DNA from: Frankiales bacterium
Lineage (GTDB): Bacteria > Actinomycetota > Actinomycetes > Mycobacteriales > Jatrophihabitantaceae
Assembly: GCA_025963265.1 (NCBI GenBank)
Contig: JAOPUY010000498.1
Location: 1 to 7,127, forward strand
Length of the DNA stretch: 7,127 nucleotides
Direction of reading: 5' to 3'
How positions within the stretch are numbered: position 1 is the stretch's first letter; the number at the start of each line of letters is the position of its first letter. Made by a program: the position numbers and the translations under genes. Below the pieces are notes generated by a model. It worked only from the letters and a program-made list of their open reading frames with translations, was not told where the DNA came from and ran no database searches. Below, one piece after another: positions 1-5,318 of this stretch.

Positions 1-521
1 TGACGCTGGCCACCTTCGAGCCGCGCAAGGGACTCGACACCCTCTTTGACGCCCTGGCCGCGCTCGGCCCGCAGGCCCCGCCGCTGGTGCTCGTCGGCCA
101 ACCCGGCTGGGGCGGGCTCGACCCGGCCGTCGAAGCCGCGCGCCGGGGGCTGGCCCCGGCCGCGGTCCGGGTGCTGGACTCGATCAGCGACCGACAGCTC
201 GCGGTGATCTTGCGAGCGGCGCAGTTGCTGGTGATGCCCTCGCTGGCCGAGGGGTTCGGACTGCCGGTGGCCGAGGCCATGGCCGCCGGAACCGCGATCA
301 TCTGCACCGACGACCCGGCGCTGGTCGAGGTCGCCGGGCCGGCTGCGCGGGTGGTCGGACGGGGCCGGTCCGATGAGTTGGCCGCGGCCATCGCCGAGCT
401 CGCGGCCGACGAGGCGCAGCGGGCGGCGCTGGCCAAAGCCGGCCTGGGCCGGGCCCCGCTGTTCACCTGGGACGCGGTGGCGGCCCGCTCTTGGCAGTTA
501 TACCGCTCGCTGCTCGCCTGA
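1..521 (+). CDS. GT4-family glycosyltransferase, 5' end outside window
   Basis: This is the C-terminal 172 residues of a GT-B-fold glycosyltransferase; the reading frame is open from base 3 and no start is visible. The fragment opens with TLATFEPRKGLDTL, the GT4 nucleotide-sugar binding strand normally seen as GT-x-EPRKN-L. It continues through LVLVGQPGWGG to SLAEGFGLPVAEAMAAG, which holds the family EX7E pair (visible residues 83 and 91) that contacts the donor nucleotide and ribose. The tail ends in LFTWDAVAARSWQLY, typical of this family. About 200 N-terminal residues (the acceptor domain) are missing. It is clearly related to the GT4 gene at 2172-3329, including the closing LFTWDA motif. 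The probable role is transfer of a sugar such as mannose to a lipid-linked or envelope glycan in the cytosol; donor and acceptor cannot be told. Its last 24 bases overlap the end of the convergent membrane-protein gene. Confidence 0.9.
   Translation, partial: TLATFEPRKGLDTLFDALAALGPQAPPLVLVGQPGWGGLDPAVEAARRGLAPAAVRVLDSISDRQLAVILRAAQLLVMPSLAEGFGLPVAEAMAAGTAIICTDDPALVEVAGPAARVVGRGRSDELAAAIAELAADEAQRAALAKAGLGRAPLFTWDAVAARSWQLYRSLLA
457..475 (+). repeat. 19-nt direct repeat, copy 1 (paralogous GT4 3' end)
   Basis: CGCTGTTCACCTGGGACGC is identical here and at 3253-3271. Both copies encode the LFTWDA motif near the C-terminus of the two GT4 genes in the same frame, so the repeat reflects shared ancestry and protein constraint, not a mobile or regulatory repeat. 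Confidence 0.8.
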
Positions 522-2042
522 GCGGGCGCCGTGGCGGGGGAGCAGGCCCGGTCGCAGCGGTGACCAGGTCGTACGCGCGTGGGCGGCGACCACCAGCAGG
601 CCGGCCACCACCAGTAACGGCGGGACGATCAAGACCAGGAACCAGGGCGCCCCGGTCAGGGTGTCGCCGCCTGGGTGTGGCTGGCGCACCAACCAGGCCG
701 AGTACAAGCCCCAGCAGATCACCAGGTAGCCGCCGAGCAGGACCGTCTGCCCGCGGGAGCCGAGGATGCGCAGCCCGGCCGCGACCAGGACGCACAGCGG
801 GACCAGCGCCGGGATCAAGTACCGGCTGACGCTGCCGCCGCCGCCCATCGAGTACTGCAGCTCGAAGGCCCCATCTAGCACCAGCATCGCCGCCACCGCG
901 GCGAAGGCCCCCAACTGCCGCCAGTCGCGGCGCCGGCCGGCGCCGAGGATGAACCAGAGCCCGACGAGCACGCCAGCGGCCACGCAGACGAGCAGCAGGG
1001 TGATCCCGACTCGAGTGTCCAGGGTGTACAGCGTTCCGCGTTGCGGGTTCCGGCCGTCCAACGGGTGTCGCAAGAGCGAGTACTGGGTGGTCCAGAACGA
1101 GCGGGCGTGCAGCACCTGGGACAGGCTGTAGGAGTGCCGGTGCAGGTGTTCCTCGGTCCAGACGGGCTGCGCCCCGGAGAAGTTGCCGGTGATGTGCTTG
1201 TTGCGGATGAAAAACCAGCCGGCGGCGGCGAACGCGGCCAGGAGCGGCGCGGCTCCGGCCGCCGCGGCCAGCGACAGCCGCTTTAGCACCGGCGCCGAGG
1301 ACTGCAGCAGCACGACCAGCACGCTGACCACGACGAGCAGCACCAGGGCCAGGATGAACTGCGCATTGGTCGCCAGGCCGAGGCCGGAGAGCACCGAGAT
1401 GGCCACGGCTCGTTTGACCGTCATCCCGCGCTTGATGACCAAGACGGCCAAGCCCACGGCGGCGGCGCACCACAGGCCGTTCAGCGGATCGCCGTAGGCC
1501 GAGCCGCCGACGAAGACGATCGGGCCCATCGTGCTGGCCACGGCGGCCACGCTGATCATCCAGCCGCCGCGGTCGCGCGGGCGGAGCAGCCCCGCCGCCC
1601 ACGCGATCATCAGCACGGTGAGCAGGGCGATGAACGAGTTCACGAAGCGGACGGCCAGGTTGGCCGCGATCCAGTGGCCGGCGTTGACCAGCGGGCCGGC
1701 GATCGGCGCGACCAGGGCGTAGAAGAAGGGCGGGTGCTGGGCCTCCCACTGAACCGGCGGACGCACGGCCGGAGCCGAGGTCTTGATTTGAACGCCCTTC
1801 TCGAAAACCGGCAGGTGGCCGTTCCACACCTGCACGGCGTAGTCGAGGTGACCGGTCTCATCCGCGGTGGCCAGTGGCGAGTTGGTCACGGCGACGCCTA
1901 AACACATCAGCAGGGTGGCCAGCGCGGCCACCCCGATGCCGATCACCCGCGCGCTCCAGCGGCGGCGGCGGGGCCGGGTCGGGATCGCAGCCGTAGGGAT
2001 CGGGGCCGGTTCGGCGACGAGGTCGATGTCCTGCGTCGTCAC
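498..2042 (-). CDS. Polytopic membrane protein, probable GT-C type glycosyltransferase (ArnT/DUF2142-like)
   Basis: The 514-residue protein has a Pro/Arg-rich cytosolic N-terminus (RPRRRR near residue 23) and then about 11 or 12 hydrophobic segments, roughly at 32-54, 128-151, 160-180, 184-203, 211-247 (probably two), 256-279, 345-367, 376-392, 407-425, 430-450 and 466-487. After the first segment comes ADETGHLDYAVQVWNGHLP (60-78). An acidic DE pair in the first extracytoplasmic loop is the hallmark of GT-C enzymes using polyprenyl-phosphate sugars. WEAQHPPFFYALVAP (99-113) carries the HPP-aromatic motif common to ArnT/PMT-like and DUF2142 proteins, and GSAYGDPLNGL (180-190) resembles the small acidic motif of those families. 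The start is GTG, because no other in-frame start lies close to the first segment; the Shine-Dalgarno is weak. It is divergent from the glycan operon and flanked by GT4 genes, so a role in exporting or decorating an envelope polymer is inferred. The family call is fairly safe; the substrate is unknown. Confidence 0.85.
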   Translation of the reverse strand: MTTQDIDLVAEPAPIPTAAIPTRPRRRRWSARVIGIGVAALATLLMCLGVAVTNSPLATADETGHLDYAVQVWNGHLPVFEKGVQIKTSAPAVRPPVQWEAQHPPFFYALVAPIAGPLVNAGHWIAANLAVRFVNSFIALLTVLMIAWAAGLLRPRDRGGWMISVAAVASTMGPIVFVGGSAYGDPLNGLWCAAAVGLAVLVIKRGMTVKRAVAISVLSGLGLATNAQFILALVLLVVVSVLVVLLQSSAPVLKRLSLAAAAGAAPLLAAFAAAGWFFIRNKHITGNFSGAQPVWTEEHLHRHSYSLSQVLHARSFWTTQYSLLRHPLDGRNPQRGTLYTLDTRVGITLLLVCVAAGVLVGLWFILGAGRRRDWRQLGAFAAVAAMLVLDGAFELQYSMGGGGSVSRYLIPALVPLCVLVAAGLRILGSRGQTVLLGGYLVICWGLYSAWLVRQPHPGGDTLTGAPWFLVLIVPPLLVVAGLLVVAAHARTTWSPLRPGLLPRHGARSGEQRAV

Positions 2043-2141
2043 GGTCGACCACTGCCCATGCCTGGTGAGATTACCCGGTGCCTGGGGTCGGATCTGCCAT
2101 TTGGGCGTGGCGCGCGAGGCTGGCCGCTAGGATTCGGGCTG

Positions 2142-2154
2142 TCGGTGACACCGA
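2142..2154. repeat. Perfect 13-bp palindrome, possible operator
   Basis: TCGGTG-A-CACCGA is a perfect inverted repeat with 6-bp arms around one central base. It lies about 8 bp downstream of the candidate -10 box TAGGAT and just before the ribosome binding site of the operon's first gene. A one-base centre is too tight for an RNA hairpin, so if it has a function a site for a dimeric DNA-binding protein is more likely. An overlapping inverted repeat TGTC-N3-GACA (2140-2150) is also present. No regulator is recognised from the sequence, and in GC-rich DNA such a palindrome could occur by chance. Confidence 0.35.
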
Positions 2155-2158
2155 AATC

Positions 2159-2164
2159 AGGGAG
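2159..2164 (+). promoter_or_regulatory. Ribosome binding site that sets the GT4 start
   Basis: AGGGAG lies 7 nt before GTG at 2172, ideal spacing for a Shine-Dalgarno. It favours this GTG over the longer in-frame ATG at 2058, which has no comparable site and would add 38 residues without glycosyltransferase character. Confidence 0.75.
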
Positions 2165-2171
2165 CCAGCTT

Positions 2172-3329
2172 GTGCGCGATGTCCACTTCAGCGTCCTGCT
2201 CGACGCCACTGCGGTTCCGCAGGATCGGCGTGGGGTCGGCCGCTACGTGGACAATCTGGTGCCAGCGCTAGCCCGCACCGGGACCGGCGTGCGCGTGGTC
2301 TGCCAGCCGAGTGAGGCCCGGCACTACAGCGAGCTGGCCGGCGCCGACGCGGTGGCGGCCCCCGCGGGCTGGGTCGGGCGTCGCCCCACTCGCCTGGCCT
2401 GGGAACAGCTCGGGCTGGCCAAGCTCGCCCGCCGCTCCGGACCCGACGTGCTGCACTGCCCGCATTACACCTTTCCGCTCGCCGCGTCCTTCGGCCGAGT
2501 GCCGCTGGTGGTGACGCTGCACGACGCCACTTTCTTCTCCGACCCAGGCGTGCACACACGGGTCAAAGGCCCCTTCTTCCGGACGGCGACCAAACTCGCG
2601 CTGCGCCGGGCCGACCAGTGCCTCGTCCCCTCGGCCGCGACCGCGCAGGAACTGATCCGGCTTGCCGGCGCCCGGTCCGAGCGACTCACAGTGGCTCACC
2701 TCGGCGTCGACCCGGTGGTCTTCGCGCCGCCGAGCTCGGCTGAGATCGCGCTGGCTCGCCAGGCCGCGGGGCTCTCGCCCGAGGAGGGCTACGTCGCGTT
2801 TCTGGGCACCATGGAGCCCCGCAAGAACCTCCCGGCGCTGGTCCGCGGCTGGGTGCGGGCCTGCGCCCGGCTCGATCGCCCGCCCGCCTTGGTGTTGGCC
2901 GGCGGCAGCGGCTGGGACGGCGACTTGGACGCCGCGGTCGCCGCGGTGCCGCCCGAGCTGCGGTTGCTGCGGCCGGGCTACCTGCCGATCGAGCGGCTGG
3001 CCGGCCTACTCGGCGGGGCGACGCTGGTCGCCTATCCGAGCCTGGGCGAGGGCTTCGGCCTGCCGGTGCTCGAGGCCATGGCCTGCGGGGCGGCCGTGCT
3101 CACCACCGACCGCCTGGCCTTGCCCGAAATCGGCGGCGACGCCGTGGCCTACACCGAACCGAGCGCGAAGGCGATCGCGGACGCGTTGACCGAGCTGCTG
3201 AGCGACGAGCCGCGCCGCCGCGCGCTGCAGCGAGCCGGACTGGCCCGGGCGGCGCTGTTCACCTGGGACGCCTGCGCCCAGCATCACCTCAGCGCCTACG
3301 AGCGCGCGGCCGCCCGGGTGAAGTCGTGA
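2172..3329 (+). CDS. GT4-family glycosyltransferase (mannosyltransferase-like), first gene of the operon
   Basis: The 385-residue GT-B enzyme has two Rossmann-like domains and no membrane segment or signal peptide, so it is cytosolic or peripheral. The N-terminal domain starts at VHFSVLLDATAV and holds the glycine loop GVGRY (21-25) and the VTLHDATFF segment (114-122). The C-terminal donor-binding domain holds FLGTMEPRKNL (210-220), LVLAGGSGW (240-248) and SLGEGFGLPVLEAMACG (290-306), with the EX7E glutamates at 293 and 301. Length matches the family. The GTG start is chosen because of the well-spaced AGGGAG before it and because the conserved domain begins a few residues later. The related GT4 enzymes often move mannose from GDP-mannose, and the GDP-mannose synthase two genes downstream fits this, but donor and acceptor are inference. 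The stop overlaps the next start by 4 bases (GTGA), so the two are probably translationally coupled. Confidence 0.93.
   Translation: MRDVHFSVLLDATAVPQDRRGVGRYVDNLVPALARTGTGVRVVCQPSEARHYSELAGADAVAAPAGWVGRRPTRLAWEQLGLAKLARRSGPDVLHCPHYTFPLAASFGRVPLVVTLHDATFFSDPGVHTRVKGPFFRTATKLALRRADQCLVPSAATAQELIRLAGARSERLTVAHLGVDPVVFAPPSSAEIALARQAAGLSPEEGYVAFLGTMEPRKNLPALVRGWVRACARLDRPPALVLAGGSGWDGDLDAAVAAVPPELRLLRPGYLPIERLAGLLGGATLVAYPSLGEGFGLPVLEAMACGAAVLTTDRLALPEIGGDAVAYTEPSAKAIADALTELLSDEPRRRALQRAGLARAALFTWDACAQHHLSAYERAAARVKS
3253..3271 (+). repeat. 19-nt direct repeat, copy 2 (paralogous GT4 3' end)
   Basis: This is the second copy of the 19-nt identity described at 457-475, about 2.8 kb away in the same orientation. 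The flanking bases diverge at once on both sides. Confidence 0.8.
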
Positions 3330-4195
3330 CCACCGACGACGGGCCGGACGCGGTCTCGGTGGTGGTCGTCACGTACTCGCCGGGCGAGTCGCTCGCCGCC
3401 TTCCTGGACAGCCTTCCCGCGGCCACCAAGCGCGAGGTCGAGGTGGTCCTCGTCGACAACGGCTCGACCGACGGTGCGCCCGAGCGCGCGGCTCAGCGGG
3501 CGAACGTCCAGCTGCTGAGCACCGGGCAGAACCTCGGGTACGGGCGGGCGGCCAACCTGGGCCTGCAGGCCAGCCGCACCGAGTGGACTCTGATCGCCAA
3601 CCCGGACGTGGTGTTGCACGCCGGCGCGATCGACGCGCTCTACGCCGCCGCCGACCGCTGGCCGCGAGCCGGCGCGCTCGGGCCCCTGATCCACACGCCC
3701 GACGGCGCCGTCTACCCCTCGGCGCGGGCCGTTCCCTCGCTCAGCCGCGGCATCGGGCACGCGTTGTTCGCCGACCTGTGGCCCAGCAACCCCTGGACCA
3801 CGGCCTACCGCCGGGAGAACGAGGCGGTCACCGAGCGGACGGCCGGCTGGCTGTCCGGCTCCTGCCTGATGCTGCGCCGAGACGCCTTCGAGTCGACTTC
3901 CGGCTTTGACCCCAAGTTCTTCATGTACTTCGAGGACGTGGACCTCGGCGAGCGGCTCGAGCGGGCCGGCTGGCAGAACGTCTACGTGCCCACCGCGTCG
4001 GTCACCCACCTCGGCGGCCAGTCGACCCAGCGTCATCGATCGGAAATGCTCAGCGAGCATCATCGCAGCGCATGGAGCTATTTGTCTGCTCGCTATCCCG
4101 GCCGACGCCACGCGCCACTACGGTGGGCCATCCGGCTCGGCCTGTGGGGGCGCTCGACGTTGTTGAACGCCCTGGCCGCCCGGAGTCAGCCATGA
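3326..4195 (+). CDS. wbbL: WbbL-like GT2 rhamnosyltransferase (GlcNAc-PP-polyprenol rhamnosyltransferase)
   Basis: The 289-residue GT-A enzyme closely follows mycobacterial WbbL (Rv3265c) as I recall it. Shared blocks include VVVTYSPG (13-20), VDNGSTDG (43-50), NLGYG (69-73), ANPDV (91-95, the metal/nucleotide-binding DxD equivalent), RWPRAGALGPLI (111-122), NPWTTAYR (155-162), GWLSGSC (174-180) and GFDPKFFMYFEDVDL (193-207), whose ED pair is the likely catalytic base region. In mycobacteria this enzyme transfers L-rhamnose from dTDP-rhamnose to GlcNAc-PP-decaprenol on the cytosolic face, building the linker between peptidoglycan and arabinogalactan. In an actinobacterium without mycolates the same lipid intermediate could serve another wall polymer. 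There is no membrane segment. The GTG start overlaps the previous stop (GTGA). No dTDP-rhamnose (rml) genes are in this window, so donor supply must be encoded elsewhere. The family assignment is strong; the exact acceptor is inferred. Confidence 0.92.
   Translation: MTTDDGPDAVSVVVVTYSPGESLAAFLDSLPAATKREVEVVLVDNGSTDGAPERAAQRANVQLLSTGQNLGYGRAANLGLQASRTEWTLIANPDVVLHAGAIDALYAAADRWPRAGALGPLIHTPDGAVYPSARAVPSLSRGIGHALFADLWPSNPWTTAYRRENEAVTERTAGWLSGSCLMLRRDAFESTSGFDPKFFMYFEDVDLGERLERAGWQNVYVPTASVTHLGGQSTQRHRSEMLSEHHRSAWSYLSARYPGRRHAPLRWAIRLGLWGRSTLLNALAARSQP
4182..4185 (+). promoter_or_regulatory. Shine-Dalgarno of the 16-codon bridging ORF
   Basis: GGAG lies 6 nt before ATG at 4192, a better ribosome binding site than the weak GGCGG-like stretch before the guanylyltransferase GTG at 4239. 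It is the main sign that ribosomes may enter at 4192. Confidence 0.4.
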
Positions 4196-4242
4196 GTGCC
4201 GCCGCGCGCTGGCTGCCCACCACCCCCGGCGGCCGCCGGTGA
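4192..4242 (+). CDS. Possible 16-residue bridging ORF between wbbL and the guanylyltransferase gene
   Basis: The ORF reads MSAAARWLPTTPGGRR. Its ATG overlaps the wbbL stop as ATGA, and its own TGA overlaps the next gene's start as GTGA, so it exactly spans the gap between two genes of the operon in a third reading frame. A GGAG 6 nt upstream of the ATG supports initiation. The following GTG at 4239 lacks a clear Shine-Dalgarno, so a ribosome that ends here could restart there. The peptide has no recognisable domain. It may be only a coupling device, or a chance short frame in stop-poor, GC-rich DNA. No in-frame start fuses it to either neighbour. Confidence 0.35.
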   Translation: MSAAARWLPTTPGGRR

Positions 4243-5318
4243 ACGGCCGCGGCGACATCGACGCCATCGTCCTGGTCGGGGGCCAAGGGACGCGGCTGCG
4301 GCCCCTGACGCTCTCGGCCCCCAAGCCGATGCTGCCCACCGCCGGTCTGCCGTTTCTGACTCACTTGCTCTCGCGGATCAAGGCGGCCGGGGTCACCCAC
4401 GTCGTGCTCGGCACGAGCTACAAGTCCGAGGTCTTCAGCGACTACTTCGGGGACGGTTCGGCCCTGGGCTTGGACCTGGAGTACGTGGTGGAGACCGAGC
4501 CGCTGGGCACCGGCGGCGCGATCGGCAACGTCGCCCACCTGCTCCGCGGCGACACCGCGGTCATCTTCAACGGCGACATCCTTTCGGGCTGCTACCTGCA
4601 CGAGATGCTCGACTACCACGCCAAGTGCGCCGCCGACGTGACCCTGCACCTGACCACGGTCGAGGATCCGCGGGCCTTCGGCTGCGTTCCCACCGACTCG
4701 ACCGGCCGGGTCACGGCGTTTCTCGAGAAGGACCCGAATCCGGTCACCAACCAGATCAACGCCGGGACCTACGTCTTCCGGCGCGAGATCGTCGACCAGA
4801 TCCCCAAGGGCCGGCCGGTGTCGGTCGAGCGGGAAACCTTCCCGCAGCTGCTCGAATCCGGCGCGCTGCTGGCCGGCTACGTCGACACGACCTATTGGCG
4901 CGACCTCGGCCGACCCTCGGACTTCGTCGCCGGCTCGGCCGACTTGGTGCGGGGCATCGCGCCGAGCCCGGCGTTGGCCGGCTCCGTCGGCGAGTCGCTC
5001 GTGCTGAGCGGCGCCCAAGTCGCACCGGACGCCATCCTGCGCGGCGGCACGACGGTCGGCGCGGACTGCGTGATCGGCGCGGGCGCGGTGATCAGCGGCT
5101 CGGTCTTGTTCGACGGGGCGGCCATCGGCGCGGGCGCGCACGTCACCGACAGCGTGATCGGCGTCGGCGCCCGGATCGGCGAGCGCACGGTGTTGCACGA
5201 CGTGGTCATCGGCGACCGCGCGGTCATCGGCGCCGGCATCGAACTGCGGCACGGCGCCCGGGTCTGGCCCGACGTCACCATGGCCGACGGCTCCGTGCGA
5301 TTCTCGGCGGATGGCTGA
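4239..5318 (+). CDS. manB: Mannose-1-phosphate guanylyltransferase (GDP-mannose pyrophosphorylase)
   Basis: The 359-residue sugar-nucleotide transferase should make GDP-mannose from mannose-1-phosphate and GTP in the cytosol. Its N-terminal nucleotidyltransferase domain holds the signature VLVGGQGTRLRPLT (11-24), PKPMLPTAG (28-36), EPLGTGGAIGN (87-97), the metal-binding NGD (111-113), AFLEK (160-164), INAGTYVF (173-180) and YWRDLGRPSDF (219-229). Residues about 255-345 are hexapeptide repeats (for example VIGAGAVISGSV, AIGAGAHVTDSV) forming a left-handed beta-helix, as in GMPP enzymes. From memory it aligns almost end to end with Mycobacterium tuberculosis ManB (Rv3264c), which also follows wbbL. 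The name manB follows that usage; elsewhere manB means phosphomannomutase. RmlA-type glucose-1-phosphate thymidylyltransferase is an alternative, but the C-terminal beta-helix argues against classical RmlA. The GTG start places the signature at the usual distance from the N-terminus. The end overlaps the next gene by 8 bases. Confidence 0.9.
   Translation: MNGRGDIDAIVLVGGQGTRLRPLTLSAPKPMLPTAGLPFLTHLLSRIKAAGVTHVVLGTSYKSEVFSDYFGDGSALGLDLEYVVETEPLGTGGAIGNVAHLLRGDTAVIFNGDILSGCYLHEMLDYHAKCAADVTLHLTTVEDPRAFGCVPTDSTGRVTAFLEKDPNPVTNQINAGTYVFRREIVDQIPKGRPVSVERETFPQLLESGALLAGYVDTTYWRDLGRPSDFVAGSADLVRGIAPSPALAGSVGESLVLSGAQVAPDAILRGGTTVGADCVIGAGAVISGSVLFDGAAIGAGAHVTDSVIGVGARIGERTVLHDVVIGDRAVIGAGIELRHGARVWPDVTMADGSVRFSADG

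Larger units (their letters stand above)
2043..2171. promoter_or_regulatory. Divergent intergenic region with candidate promoters for both directions
   Basis: This 129-bp gap separates the minus-strand membrane-protein gene from the plus-strand glycan operon and must hold both promoters if each is transcribed locally. On the plus strand, TAGGAT at 2128-2133 fits an actinobacterial -10 box (TAnnnT) and would start a leader of about 30 nt. The nearest -35-like hexamer, TTGGGC at 2101-2106, is 21 bp away, which is too far to be convincing. On the minus strand, TAATCT (complement of 2068-2073) is a fair -10 box about 25 bases from the GTG start, without a clear -35. These are assignments by eye and remain tentative. 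Confidence 0.4.

Noticed and set aside
512..527. GCTCGC-CTGA-GCGGGC hairpin over the end of the first GT4 gene as a terminator
   Set aside because: The stem is only 6 bp with one G-U pair, has no T-run after it and lies within the stop region. Such stems are common by chance at this GC content.
463..1827. Minus-strand open frame (454 codons) overlapping the membrane-protein gene
   Set aside because: The product is Arg/Gly/Pro-rich without hydrophobic segments. The 498-2042 frame has clear membrane segments and GT-C motifs.
2101..2106. TTGGGC as -35 box for the operon promoter
   Set aside because: Spacing to the TAGGAT box is 21 bp, well beyond the usual 16-19 bp, so I do not call it as a separate element.
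3296..4111. Minus-strand open frame (271 codons) opposite wbbL
   Set aside because: No recognisable domain; the WbbL frame on the other strand is unambiguous.
5071..5260. Repeated ATCGGCGCGGGCGC-like units suggesting a DNA repeat array
   Set aside because: They are the codons of the hexapeptide beta-helix repeats of the guanylyltransferase, so protein structure explains them.
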